Source: Streptomyces monashensis (GTDB taxonomy: Bacteria; Actinomycetota; Actinomycetes; Streptomycetales; Streptomycetaceae). From it: a stretch of DNA of 64,000 nucleotides. The notes beneath the pieces are model-generated. The model did not search any database. It was not told where the DNA came from and saw only the letters and a program-made list of their open reading frames with translations. The position numbers and the translations under genes were made by a program. The stretch covers positions 1-64,000 of the forward strand of contig NZ_MLYO01000016.1 of the NCBI RefSeq assembly GCF_001866665.1, given 5' to 3'. Position 1 is the first letter of the stretch. Each line of letters begins with the position of its first letter. Of this stretch, positions 19,642 through 28,519 are shown one piece after another.

Positions 19642-22217
19642 CCGAGACGCAGCAGGAGGGACGGGTCCTCCCCGTCACCGACCTCTCCCTCGTCGTCCTC
19701 GTCGGCGCCTCCGGCTCCGGCAAGTCCACCTTCGCCCGGCGGCACTTCAAGCCCACGGAGGTGATCTCCTCCGACTTCTGCCGCGGCCTCGTCTCCGACG
19801 ACGAGAACGACCAGGGCGCGACCCGGGACGCCTTCGACGTCCTGCACTACATCGCCGGCAAGCGGCTCGCCGCAGGCCGTCGTACGGTGGTCGACGCCAC
19901 CAGCGTGCAGCAGGACAGCCGGCGCCAGCTGATCGAACTGGCGAAGAAGTACGACGTGCTGCCCGTCGCCATCGTGCTCGACGTGCCCGAGGAGGTGTGC
20001 GCCGAGCGCAACGCGGCCCGCACCGACCGCGCCGACATGCCCCGCCGGGTCATCCAGCGGCACATCCGCGAACTGCGCCGCTCCCTGCGGCACCTGGAGC
20101 GCGAGGGCTTCCGCAAGGTGCACGTGCTGCGCGGTACCGAGCAGATCGACGGCGCCACCGTCGTCACCGAGAAGCGCTTCAACGACCTGACCCACCTCAC
20201 CGGCCCCTTCGACATCATCGGCGACATCCACGGCTGCTCGGCCGAACTGCAGTCGCTGCTGGGTAAGTTGGGCTACGTCGACGGCGTGCACCCGGACGGT
20301 CGCACCGCCGTCTTCGTCGGCGACCTGGTCGACCGCGGCCCGGACTCGCCGGGCGTGCTGCGCCGGGTGATGTCCATGGTCGGGTCCGGCCACGCGCTGT
20401 GCGTGCCGGGCAACCACGAGAACAAGTACGGCCGCTACCTCAAGGGCCGCAAGGTCCAGCACACCCACGGGCTCGCCGAGACCATCGCCCAGATGGAGGG
20501 CGAGAGCGAGGAGTTCAAGGCCGAGGTGCGCCGCTTCCTGGACGGCCTCGTCAGTCACTACGTCCTCGACGGCGGCAAGCTGGTCGTCTGCCACGCCGGC
20601 CTGCCCGAGAAGTACCACGGCCGCACCTCCGGGCGGGTCCGCTCGCACGCCCTGTACGGCGACACCACCGGCGAGACGGACGAGTTCGGGCTGCCGGTGC
20701 GCTACCCGTGGGCGGAGGACTACCGCGGCCGCGCGGCGGTCGTCTACGGGCACACCCCGGTTCCGCAGGCGTCCTGGCTCAACAACACCATCTGCCTGGA
20801 CACCGGTGCCGTCTTCGGCGGCAGGCTGACCGCGCTGCGCTGGCCGGAGCGCGAACTGGTGGACGTACCGGCCGAGCGGGTCTGGTACGAGCCGACGCGC
20901 CCCCTGCGCGCCGAGGCACCCGGCGGACTGGACGGCCGGCCGCTGGATCTGGCCGACGTGTACGGCCGCAGGGCCGTGGAGACCCGGCACGCGGGCATGG
21001 TCGCGGTGCGCGAGGAGAACGCGGCGGCGGCCCTGGAGGTCATGAGCCGCTTCGCGATCGACCCGCGTCTGCTGCCGTACCTCCCGCCGACCATGGCGCC
21101 GACGGCGACGTCGCGGGTGGACGGCTACCTGGAGCATCCGGAGGAGGCCTTCGCGCAGTACGCGCGCGACGGCGTCGAGCGGGTCGTGTGCGAGGAGAAG
21201 CACATGGGCTCACGGGCCGTGGCCCTGGTGTGCCGCGACGCGGAGGCGGCTGCGAAGCGCTTCGGCGTGCAGGGCCCGACCGGCTCCCTCTACACGCGCA
21301 CCGGGCGGCCCTTCTTCGACGACGAGCAGGTGACCGAGGAGATCCTCGCCCGACTGCGCTCGGCGGTGACGGACGCCGGACTGTGGGACGAACTGGCCAC
21401 CGACTGGCTGTTGGTGGACGCCGAGCTGATGCCCTGGTCGCTGAAGGCCGCGGGTCTGCTGCGCGGCCAGTACGCGGCCGTGGGCGCCGCGTCGGGCGCG
21501 GTCTTCCCGGGTGCGCTCGGCGCGCTGGAGGCCGCCGCGGCACGTGGCGTGGACGTCGGCGGACTGCTGGAGCGCCAGCGCGAACGCGCCGCCGACGCGG
21601 CCGCGTTCACCGCCGCCTACCGTCGTTACTGCTGGATCACGGACGGTCTGGACGGCGTGCACCTGGCCCCGTTCCAGCTGCTCGCCGTCCAGGGCCGCAG
21701 CCTCGCCGCGCTGCCGCACGACGAGCAACTGGCCCTGATCGACCGGCTGGTGGAGCACGACGGCACCAGACTGCTGCGGACGACCAGGAGGCTGTACGTC
21801 GACACCGGTGACCCGGAGTCGGTGCGCGCCGGTGTCGACTGGTGGCTGGAGATGACCGGCCGCGGCGGCGAGGGCATGGTGGTCAAGCCGGTCGGCGCGG
21901 TGGTCCGATCGGGTTCCCCCCGGTCGAGCGAAGCCGAGAGCGGGGGAGGGGAGGGGCGGCTGGTGCAGCCCGGCATCAAGTGCCGGGGGCGGGAGTACCT
22001 GCGGATCATCTACGGCCCCGAGTACACCCGGCCGGACAACCTGGCCCGGCTGCGGCAGCGGTTCCTGAACCACAAGCGGTCCCTGGCGCTGCGCGAGTAC
22101 GCCCTCGGCCTGGAGGCCCTGGACCGGCTCGCGGAGGGGGAGCCGCTGTGGCGGGTGCACGAGGCCGTGTTCGGGGTGCTGGCCCTGGAGTCGGAGCCGG
22201 TGGACCCGCGGCTGTAG
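19638..22217 (+). CDS. pnkp: Polynucleotide kinase-phosphatase-ligase Pnkp
   Basis: An 859-residue three-domain RNA end-healing and sealing enzyme. The N-terminal kinase has Walker A GASGSGKST. A central calcineurin-like phosphatase has GDIHGCSAE, GDLVDRGPDS and GNHENK. The C-terminal adenylyltransferase has the lysine motif EEKHMGS (Lys521), EGMVVKP and KCRGREYLRIIYGP. It works with Hen1 in a heterotetramer that repairs tRNAs cut by ribotoxins. ATG 19638 overlaps the hen1 stop. Unusually, a dispersed GC-rich repeat (21911-21951) adds about 15 Gly/Ser/Arg/Glu-rich residues between ligase motifs IV and V without breaking the frame. Confidence 0.95.
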   Translation: MTETQQEGRVLPVTDLSLVVLVGASGSGKSTFARRHFKPTEVISSDFCRGLVSDDENDQGATRDAFDVLHYIAGKRLAAGRRTVVDATSVQQDSRRQLIELAKKYDVLPVAIVLDVPEEVCAERNAARTDRADMPRRVIQRHIRELRRSLRHLEREGFRKVHVLRGTEQIDGATVVTEKRFNDLTHLTGPFDIIGDIHGCSAELQSLLGKLGYVDGVHPDGRTAVFVGDLVDRGPDSPGVLRRVMSMVGSGHALCVPGNHENKYGRYLKGRKVQHTHGLAETIAQMEGESEEFKAEVRRFLDGLVSHYVLDGGKLVVCHAGLPEKYHGRTSGRVRSHALYGDTTGETDEFGLPVRYPWAEDYRGRAAVVYGHTPVPQASWLNNTICLDTGAVFGGRLTALRWPERELVDVPAERVWYEPTRPLRAEAPGGLDGRPLDLADVYGRRAVETRHAGMVAVREENAAAALEVMSRFAIDPRLLPYLPPTMAPTATSRVDGYLEHPEEAFAQYARDGVERVVCEEKHMGSRAVALVCRDAEAAAKRFGVQGPTGSLYTRTGRPFFDDEQVTEEILARLRSAVTDAGLWDELATDWLLVDAELMPWSLKAAGLLRGQYAAVGAASGAVFPGALGALEAAAARGVDVGGLLERQRERAADAAAFTAAYRRYCWITDGLDGVHLAPFQLLAVQGRSLAALPHDEQLALIDRLVEHDGTRLLRTTRRLYVDTGDPESVRAGVDWWLEMTGRGGEGMVVKPVGAVVRSGSPRSSEAESGGGEGRLVQPGIKCRGREYLRIIYGPEYTRPDNLARLRQRFLNHKRSLALREYALGLEALDRLAEGEPLWRVHEAVFGVLALESEPVDPRL
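21911..21951. repeat. Dispersed repeat copy 1, inside pnkp
   Basis: An element with core TCGAGCGAAGCCGAGAGC flanked by C-rich (TTCCCCCC) and G-rich (GGGGGAGGGG) ends that can pair into a hairpin. It is nearly identical to the element at 27074-27116. It is read in frame as SGSPRSSEAESGGGEGR. Confidence 0.85.
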
Positions 22218-22239
22218 GCCCTGACGGCGTACGGCCCGG

Positions 22240-22838
22240 TCAGCGCGATCCGGCTGCCCCGCTCCTGCCACACGGAGCGGAGCCGGCCGGTCGCGCCGGT
22301 GCGGGCCCCAGCACCCAGGAGGATGCCTGGGCCTCGACGACACCCCCGTCGTCCTCCAGGCCCAGGCGGTATCGGACGGTCTGATGACCGGGGGTGCCCA
22401 GACAGATCTCGTCGAGCGCGAGCAGCCGCTGCGTGTCGTCGGCGACGGCCTCCACCATGGTGAGTTCGTCCACCGCGGTGCTCGTCGCCCGCCCGGTGCC
22501 GCACCGGCACACCGGGGGTGCGGCCGGGGTGCCGATGCCGATCACCGGCCGGCCGGTCAGGTGCTCGCCTGACGCCACGTCGGCGGCACCGCGGAGATCA
22601 CCTCGGCCGGCGCGGCGCGGGTGCGCCGGTGGCGTGCGGCGGCCTCCTCGATGTCCCGGCCCCGGGAGGCGAGGAAGACCGCGGCCTGGCCGTGCGTGCC
22701 GTGCCGGGCCACCAACTCCTCGTACTCCGTGGTGCGGTGGACCGGCACGGCGCGCGGGGCGAGGCTCATCGGCCTCGCGGCGGGTGTCGGCGCCCCGCGC
22801 GGGTGACGCCGGCCCAGGCGCTGGGGAATGTCGGCCAT
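22240..22838 (-). pseudogene. Decayed ATP-NAD kinase-like gene
   Basis: Two leftward frames together resemble the actinobacterial ATP-NAD-kinase-like family. The first (22838 to 22557) ends in [36 protein letters not shown] and PPTWRQAST, then stops. After a +1 frame change, and with the expected nucleotide-binding middle missing, homology resumes at about 22559 as RPVIGIGT, then [41 protein letters not shown] and EAQASSWVLG. The usual Gly-rich C-terminal part is absent. A frameshift plus internal and terminal deletions make a functional product unlikely. Family assignment is from remembered sequence patterns. Confidence 0.65.
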
Positions 22839-22996
22839 GGATGATCCCCCTCGTCTCCGGCCCGTTCACGGACCTCGTTTTTCGTCATCGCGACGATAAA
22901 TGGAGGACTCGCTTCTCGTCAAGAGGACGAGAACAGGAATCGGCAGAAACGGGCGACAGGGGCGTGAAGACGGTCGCGTGCGGCCAGGATGGAGGC

Positions 22997-24220
22997 ATGA
23001 CCTACCGTGTCGACTCCGAGGCCGGTCGGCTGCGCCGCGTCATCCTGCACCGGCCCGACCTGGAGCTCAAAAGGCTCACCCCCAGCAACAAGGACGCCCT
23101 CCTCTTCGACGACGTGCTGTGGGTGCGGCGGGCGCGCGCCGAGCACGACGGATTCGCCGACGTCCTGCGGGACCGCGGCGTCGCCGTCCACCTCTTCGGT
23201 GACCTGCTCACCGAGACCCTCGAACTCCCCGCGGCCCGTGACCTCGTCCTCGACCGGGTCTTCCACGAGAAGGAGTACGGCCCGCTCGCCACCGACCACC
23301 TGCGCGCCGCCTTCGCGGCCCTGCCCGCGCGGGAGCTGGCCGAGGCGCTCGTGGGCGGCATGACCAAGCGGGAGTTCCTCCAGGCGCACCCGGAGCCGAC
23401 GTCCGTCCGCTTCCATGTGATGGAACTCGACGACTTCCTCCTCGGCCCGCTGCCCAACCACCTGTTCACCCGCGACACCTCCGCCTGGATCTACGACGGG
23501 GTCGCCATCAACGCCATGCGGCTGCCCGCCCGGCAGCGCGAGACCGTCCACTTCGAGGCGATCTACCGGCACCACCCGCTGTTCCGCGACGAGCCGTTCC
23601 ATGTCTGGTCGCGGGGGCAGGCCGACCATCCGTCCACCATCGAGGGCGGTGACGTGCTGGTGATCGGCAACGGCGCCGTGCTGATCGGCATGAGCGAGCG
23701 CACCACGCCGCAGGCCGTGGAGATGCTGGCCTACCAGCTGTTCGCGGCCGGCTCCGCGCGCACGATCGTCGCGCTCGACATGCCCAAGCGGCGCGCCTTC
23801 ATGCACCTCGACACCGTGATGACCATGGTCGACGGCGACGTCTTCACCCAGTACGCGGGCCTCGGCATGCTGCGCTCGTACACCATCGAACCGGGCGTCG
23901 GCGACCGGGAGTTGAAGGTCACCGACCATCCGCCGGAGCACATGCACCGGGCCATCGCCGCCGCCCTCGGCCTCGGTGAGATCCGGGTGCTGACCGCCAC
24001 CCAGGACGTGCACGCCGCCGAGCGCGAGCAGTGGGACGACGGCTGCAACGTGCTCGCGGTCGAGCCCGGCGTCGTCGTCGCCTACGAGCGCAACGCGACC
24101 ACCAACACCCACCTGCGCAAGCAGGGCATCGAGGTGATCGAGATCCCGGGCAGCGAGCTGGGCCGGGGCCGGGGCGGCCCGCGCTGCATGAGCTGCCCGG
24201 TGGAGCGCGACCCCGTCTGA
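22997..24220 (+). CDS. arcA: Arginine deiminase
   Basis: A 407-residue arginine deiminase that hydrolyses L-arginine to citrulline and ammonia. Family motifs are present: [42 protein letters not shown], and near the C terminus the catalytic cysteine in [18 protein letters not shown] precedes ATG 22997. It is followed after 106 bp by ornithine carbamoyltransferase and then a permease, forming an arginine-catabolic cluster. No carbamate kinase gene lies nearby. Confidence 0.96.
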   Translation: MTYRVDSEAGRLRRVILHRPDLELKRLTPSNKDALLFDDVLWVRRARAEHDGFADVLRDRGVAVHLFGDLLTETLELPAARDLVLDRVFHEKEYGPLATDHLRAAFAALPARELAEALVGGMTKREFLQAHPEPTSVRFHVMELDDFLLGPLPNHLFTRDTSAWIYDGVAINAMRLPARQRETVHFEAIYRHHPLFRDEPFHVWSRGQADHPSTIEGGDVLVIGNGAVLIGMSERTTPQAVEMLAYQLFAAGSARTIVALDMPKRRAFMHLDTVMTMVDGDVFTQYAGLGMLRSYTIEPGVGDRELKVTDHPPEHMHRAIAAALGLGEIRVLTATQDVHAAEREQWDDGCNVLAVEPGVVVAYERNATTNTHLRKQGIEVIEIPGSELGRGRGGPRCMSCPVERDPV

Positions 24221-24251
24221 CCGGCTGCCGGTGTGATGAAGCGGACTCCAA

Positions 24252-24290
24252 GACGTCGTATAGAAATTCAGGACCTCGTATAGAATTCCA
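24252..24290 (+). promoter_or_regulatory. Direct repeats upstream of the ornithine carbamoyltransferase gene
   Basis: GACGTCGTATAGAAATTCA (24252-24270) and GACCTCGTATAGAATTCCA (24272-24290) repeat at exactly 20-bp spacing, about two helical turns. They contain AT-rich ATAGAAATTCA-like cores that loosely recall half-sites of arginine-repressor boxes. They lie 37 bp before the start codon, so they could overlap the promoter or bind a regulator. Confidence 0.5.
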
Positions 24291-24326
24291 AAGTCCCTGT
24301 TCCTCTCGTACCTCCGGAGCGCCCCC

Positions 24327-25358
24327 ATGGCGACAGTCCCGACCGCCCTCGCCGGCCGCCACTTCCTCAAGGAGCTGGACTTCACCGGGCAGGAGTTCCG
24401 CGGCCTGGTCGAGCTGGCGGCCGAGCTGAAGGCCGCCAAGCGGGCCGGGGCCGAACCGCAGCACCTGAAGGGCAGGAACATCGCGCTGGTCTTCGAGAAG
24501 ACCTCGACGCGCACCCGCTGCGCGTTCGAGGTCGCCGCCGCCGACCAGGGCGCCCACACGACCTACCTCGACCCGGCCGGCTCCCAGATCGGGCACAAGG
24601 AGTCCGTGAAGGACACCGCCCGGGTGCTCGGCCGCATGTTCGACGCGATCGAGTACCGGGGGCACGGCCAGGGTGTCGTCGAGGAGCTGGCCGCCCACGC
24701 CGGGGTCCCCGTCTACAACGGCCTGACCGACGAGTGGCACCCCACCCAGATGCTCGCCGACGTGCTCACCATGACCGAGCACACCGACAAGCCGCTGGAC
24801 CGGGTCGCCTTCGCCTACCTCGGCGACGCCCGCTACAACATGGGCAACTCCTACCTGGTCACCGGCGCCCTGCTCGGCATGGACGTGCGGATCGTGGCAC
24901 CCCGGGTGCTGTGGCCGGACGAGACGATCGTCGCGGTGGCCCGGCAGCTCGCCACCGCCTCCGGGGCCCGGGTCACGCTCACCGAGGACGTGCCGGAGGG
25001 CGTGCGCGGTGCCGACTTCATCGCGACCGACGTCTGGGTGTCCATGGGCGAGCCCAAGGAGGTCTGGGACGAGCGCATCGCGCTGCTCGGCCCGTACGCC
25101 GTGACCATGGACGTCCTCGCCGCCACCGGGAACGCGGACGTGAAGTTCCTGCACTGTCTGCCGGCCTTCCACGACCTCGGCACCAAGGTCGGCCTGGAGA
25201 TCCACGAGCGGCACGGACTGACCGAGCTGGAGGTCACCGACGAGGTCTTCGAGTCCGAGCACTCCGTCGTCTTCGACGAGGCGGAGAACCGGATGCACAC
25301 GATCAAGGCGGTCCTCGTGGCCACCCTGGCCCGATCCGCGTCACAAAGCCTTGCCTGA
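24327..25358 (+). CDS. argF: Ornithine carbamoyltransferase
   Basis: A 343-residue ornithine carbamoyltransferase. The carbamoyl-phosphate loop STRTRCAFE, the HPTQMLAD motif and the ornithine-binding [10 protein letters not shown] are all intact. Position next to arginine deiminase suggests the catabolic role (citrulline plus phosphate to ornithine plus carbamoyl phosphate, the ArcB function), although the protein family is the same as the biosynthetic one. Two 19-bp direct repeats in the 106-bp leader may mediate regulation. Confidence 0.95.
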   Translation: MATVPTALAGRHFLKELDFTGQEFRGLVELAAELKAAKRAGAEPQHLKGRNIALVFEKTSTRTRCAFEVAAADQGAHTTYLDPAGSQIGHKESVKDTARVLGRMFDAIEYRGHGQGVVEELAAHAGVPVYNGLTDEWHPTQMLADVLTMTEHTDKPLDRVAFAYLGDARYNMGNSYLVTGALLGMDVRIVAPRVLWPDETIVAVARQLATASGARVTLTEDVPEGVRGADFIATDVWVSMGEPKEVWDERIALLGPYAVTMDVLAATGNADVKFLHCLPAFHDLGTKVGLEIHERHGLTELEVTDEVFESEHSVVFDEAENRMHTIKAVLVATLARSASQSLA

Positions 25359-25501
25359 CCGGCCTCACCAGGCCTTATCCTGACCGACGGCCCGAAAACA
25401 CCCCTTTCGTCGCCGTCGGCGCGGTCCTCCGGTGACCGCGCATGCCCTCACGACGACCCCACGACGGTCGTCCGCACCACCGAGAAACGAGCACCACCCG
25501 C

Positions 25502-26950
25502 ATGCCCGCTCCCCGCATCAAGTCCCCGCGAGCGCTCGTCGCCGAGTCCGGCGCCGACCGCGAGGGACACGGCCTGAAGCGCACGATGGGCCTCTTCCAG
25601 CTCATCTGCTTCGGCGTCGGCGCCATCGTCGGCACCGGCATCTTCGTCGGCCTCTCCGACTCCGTCGCCCAGGCCGGTCCGGCCGTCGTCGTCTCCTATG
25701 TGCTCGCCGCGATCACCTGCGTCTTCACCGCCTTCTCCTTCGCGGAGCTGGGCGGCGCGATCCCGGTCTCCGGCTCCTCGTACTCCTTCGCCTACGCCGG
25801 CCTCGGCGAGTCCACCGCGTTCCTGGTCGGCTGGTGCCTGCTGCTGGAGTACGGCGTCTCGATCTCGGCCGTCGCCGTCGGCTGGAGCCAGTACGTCAAC
25901 GAGCTCCTGCACAGCCTCACCGGCGTCCAGCTGCCCGCCGCCCTGTCGGCCGGCCCCGGCGACGGCGGGTTCGTGAACCTGCCCGCGGTGATCGTCATCG
26001 CCATGGCCTCGGTGCTGCTGGTGCGCGGCGTGCGCGAGAGCGCCCGGGCGACGGCCGCCATGGCCGCCGTGAAGCTCGTCATCCTGCTGGCCTTCTGCGC
26101 CATCGGCTACAGCGCCTTCAAGCACGGCAACCTCACCCCGTTCTCGCCGGCCGGCCTCGGCGGCATCGGCGCGGGCACCACCGCGGCCTTCTTCTCGTAC
26201 ATCGGCTTCGACGCGATCACCACCGCCGGCGAGGAGGCCAAGAACCCGCGCCGGGACATTCCCGTGGCGATCATGGTCTGCATGGGCATCGTGACCGTGC
26301 TGTACTGCGCGGTCGCGCTCGCCGCGATCGGCGCCATCGGCGGCGGGCAGGTCGCCGGCCGCCCCGCGGCCCTGTCCTACGTCGTCAACGAGGTCACCGG
26401 TTCGACCGCCGGCGGCGGCGTGATCGCCTTCGGCGCGGTCGTCGCCATCGCCTCCGTCGTCCTCGCGGTGATGTACGGCCAGACCCGCATCCTGATGTCG
26501 ATGTCCCGGGACGGCCTGATCCCGCGCGTCTTCGAGAAGGTCGACCCGAAGACCGCCACCCCGGTCGCCGGCACCCTGATCGTCGCCGTGGTCTTCGCCC
26601 TCCCGGCGGCCTTCGCCTCGCTGGACGCGGTGATGAACCTGTGCACCATCGGCACGCTCGCGATCATGGCCGTCGTCAACATCGCCGTCCTGGCCCTGCG
26701 CCGCCGCGAGCCGGGTCTCACCCGCAGCTTCCGCGTCCCGCTCTACCCCGTGGGCCCGCTGCTCGGGGTCGGCTTCTGCCTGTACCTCATGTACGAGACC
26801 GGCTGGCGGACCTGGCTGCAGTTCGCCGTGTTCCTCGTCGTCGGCCTCGCGATCTACGTCGCCTACGGCCGCCGGCACTCCACCCTGGCCACCGCGGCAC
26901 CCGAGGTCACCGCGAGCGCCGCCGCTGAGCGGGAACCACAGGCAGTGTGA
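25502..26950 (+). CDS. APC-superfamily amino acid permease (cationic amino acid type)
   Basis: A 482-residue permease with about 12 transmembrane helices. The N-terminal LKRTMGLFQLICFGVGAIVGTGIFVGL and the FFSYIGFDAITTAGEEAKNPRRDIP motif are typical of the YfnA/CAT-like branch. ATG 25502 is preferred; an upstream in-frame ATG at 25442 would add 20 polar residues. Adjacency to arginine deiminase and ornithine carbamoyltransferase suggests arginine or ornithine transport. The 3' end overlaps the convergent GHKL gene by 44 bp. Confidence 0.92.
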   Translation: MPAPRIKSPRALVAESGADREGHGLKRTMGLFQLICFGVGAIVGTGIFVGLSDSVAQAGPAVVVSYVLAAITCVFTAFSFAELGGAIPVSGSSYSFAYAGLGESTAFLVGWCLLLEYGVSISAVAVGWSQYVNELLHSLTGVQLPAALSAGPGDGGFVNLPAVIVIAMASVLLVRGVRESARATAAMAAVKLVILLAFCAIGYSAFKHGNLTPFSPAGLGGIGAGTTAAFFSYIGFDAITTAGEEAKNPRRDIPVAIMVCMGIVTVLYCAVALAAIGAIGGGQVAGRPAALSYVVNEVTGSTAGGGVIAFGAVVAIASVVLAVMYGQTRILMSMSRDGLIPRVFEKVDPKTATPVAGTLIVAVVFALPAAFASLDAVMNLCTIGTLAIMAVVNIAVLALRRREPGLTRSFRVPLYPVGPLLGVGFCLYLMYETGWRTWLQFAVFLVVGLAIYVAYGRRHSTLATAAPEVTASAAAEREPQAV

Positions 26951-27401
26951 ACCACACCGCCTTGCCCGACGGGGTGGGGCGGTGCCCGCAGGACGAGCTG
27001 AGGGCACGGATCAGCAGCAGCCCGCGCCCGTCCTCCTGCCAGGGGTCCGGCATCTCGATCACCGGCTGGGTCGTGGGGGTGCCCCCCGCTCGAGCGGAGC
27101 CGAGAGCGAGGGGGAGGCCGGGGGGTGCCGGGTCCGCGTCGTGCACCTCGACCTGGCAGCCGGCCGGCAGCAGCCGCACCACCAGCTCTATCGGGCCGCG
27201 CCCGGCGGTGTGCTCCACCGCGTTGGCCACCAGCTCGGCCGTGAGCAGCTCCGCGGTGTCGCTGTCGGCCGTGTGCTCCACCTCGGCGAGGGCCGTGCGC
27301 ACCAGCGCACGCGCCACGGGCACCGCCGCGGCGGTGTGCGGCAGCGCGATGCGCCAGGAGGCCGATTCGGTGGGGCGTTCGTGCAAGGCGAGTCCGTTCA
27401 T
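26907..27401 (-). CDS. GHKL ATP-binding protein (anti-sigma-factor-kinase type)
   Basis: A 164-residue stand-alone histidine-kinase-like ATPase of the RsbW/SpoIIAB type abundant in Streptomyces. The N box is visible as ELLTAELVANAVEHTA, the G1 box region as VEVHDADP, and G2 as QEDGRGLLLIRALS. Between G1 and G2, the ATP-lid region contains an in-frame copy of a dispersed repeat coding PGLPLALGSARAGGTPT. ATG 27401 is chosen from the family N terminus; its ribosome-binding site is weak. Such proteins usually inhibit sigma factors or phosphorylate anti-anti-sigma factors; the partner is unknown. Confidence 0.85.
   Translation of the reverse strand: MNGLALHERPTESASWRIALPHTAAAVPVARALVRTALAEVEHTADSDTAELLTAELVANAVEHTAGRGPIELVVRLLPAGCQVEVHDADPAPPGLPLALGSARAGGTPTTQPVIEMPDPWQEDGRGLLLIRALSSSCGHRPTPSGKAVWFTLPVVPAQRRRSR
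27074..27116. repeat. Dispersed repeat copy 2, inside the GHKL gene
   Basis: The core CTCGAGCGGAGCCGAGAGCG with flanks GGGTGCCCCCCG and AGGGGGAGG aligns almost base for base with the element in pnkp (21911-21951). The ends are complementary and can form a hairpin. Confidence 0.85.
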
Positions 27402-27606
27402 GGAGCAGGCTGTCCTGCTTTCGACTGTAGGAATGGTACGGGCCCCGGCCACGGGGACGGCCCGCGGGCTTCGCCCGGGGCCCCGGCCCTGTCGGCGCGG
27501 GCCCCGGTACCTGGCGGCTTACCCAGGCGAACGCCTCGCGTCCCCCACCCGTCCCTGCTGTTACGGCCCTGTAGCCGACCGGTGACACAGGCCTGTCGCG
27601 TCCTCA

Positions 27607-27633
27607 TGACGACAGTCACAAAGGGGTGATAAC
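27607..27633 (+). promoter_or_regulatory. Operator-promoter A of the aromatic-CoA operon
   Basis: The palindrome TGACGACAGTCA (27607-27618) is followed after 8 bp by TGATAAC (-10-like GATAAC at 27628-27633). CATGAC as -35 would give a 17-bp spacer. The same arrangement occurs at 33884-33910. The rest of the 27402-27684 gap is GC-rich without an ORF. AAGGAGG precedes the ATG at 27685. Confidence 0.7.
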
Positions 27634-27684
27634 TTCGAGGGACACAGCGCAACGTACGGACCCCAGCCAAGGAGGCCGCACGTC

Positions 27685-28512
27685 ATGAGTCCCTTCACCG
27701 GCTCCGCCGCCCGCACCTGCGACTGGGAGCACCTGCGGGTCGATCTCACCGACGGGGTCGCCACCGTCACCCTCGCCCGCCCCGAGAAACTCAACGCCCT
27801 CACCTTCGGCGGGTACGCCGACCTGCGCGATCTGCTCGCCGAGCTCTCCCGGGAGCGTGCCGTGCGCGCCCTGGTGCTGGCCGGCGAGGGCCGCGGCTTC
27901 TGCTCCGGCGGCGACGTGGACGAGATCATCGGCGCCACGCTCGCCATGGACACCGCCCAGCTGCTCGACTTCAACCGGATGACCGGCCAGGTCGTGCGGG
28001 CCATCCGCGAATGCCCGTTCCCGGTGATCGCCGCCGTGCACGGGGTGGCGGCGGGCGCCGGCGCGGTCCTCGCCCTGGCCGCCGACTTCCGCGTCGCGGA
28101 CCCCTCGGCCCGCTTCGCCTTCCTCTTCACCCGCGTCGGCCTGTCCGGCGGCGACATGGGCGCGGCCTATCTGCTGCCCCGGGTCGTCGGCCTCGGCCAC
28201 GCCACCCGCCTGCTCATGCTGGGCGAGCCGGTCCGCGCTCCCGAGGCCGAGCGCATCGGCCTGATCAGCGAGCTGACGGACGAGGGCCGCGCGGACGAGG
28301 CGGCCCAGGCCCTCGCCCGCCGCCTCGCCGACGGCCCGGCCCTGGCCCACGCCCAGACGAAGGCCCTGCTGACGGCCGAGCTGGACATGCCGCTGGCCGC
28401 CGCGGTCGAACTGGACGCCTCCACACAGGCCCTGCTGATGAACGGCGAGGACTACGCCGAGTTCCACGCGGCGTTCACCGAGAAGCGCCCGCCGAAGTGG
28501 CGGGGGAGGTGA
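27685..28512 (+). CDS. Enoyl-CoA hydratase/isomerase family protein
   Basis: A 275-residue crotonase-fold enzyme. The oxyanion-hole loop GEGRGFCSGGDVDEII and the second loop HGVAAGAGAVLALAADFRVAD are present, followed by RVGLSGGDMGAAYLLPR, where Asp occupies the area of the second catalytic acid. AAGGAGG ribosome-binding site. It is 7 bp upstream of the fused monooxygenase/reductase gene, so the two form an operon. In that context it is expected to hydrate or hydrolytically open a cyclic enoyl-CoA formed from an aromatic CoA ester. Confidence 0.92.
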   Translation: MSPFTGSAARTCDWEHLRVDLTDGVATVTLARPEKLNALTFGGYADLRDLLAELSRERAVRALVLAGEGRGFCSGGDVDEIIGATLAMDTAQLLDFNRMTGQVVRAIRECPFPVIAAVHGVAAGAGAVLALAADFRVADPSARFAFLFTRVGLSGGDMGAAYLLPRVVGLGHATRLLMLGEPVRAPEAERIGLISELTDEGRADEAAQALARRLADGPALAHAQTKALLTAELDMPLAAAVELDASTQALLMNGEDYAEFHAAFTEKRPPKWRGR

Positions 28513-28519
28513 CATCGCC

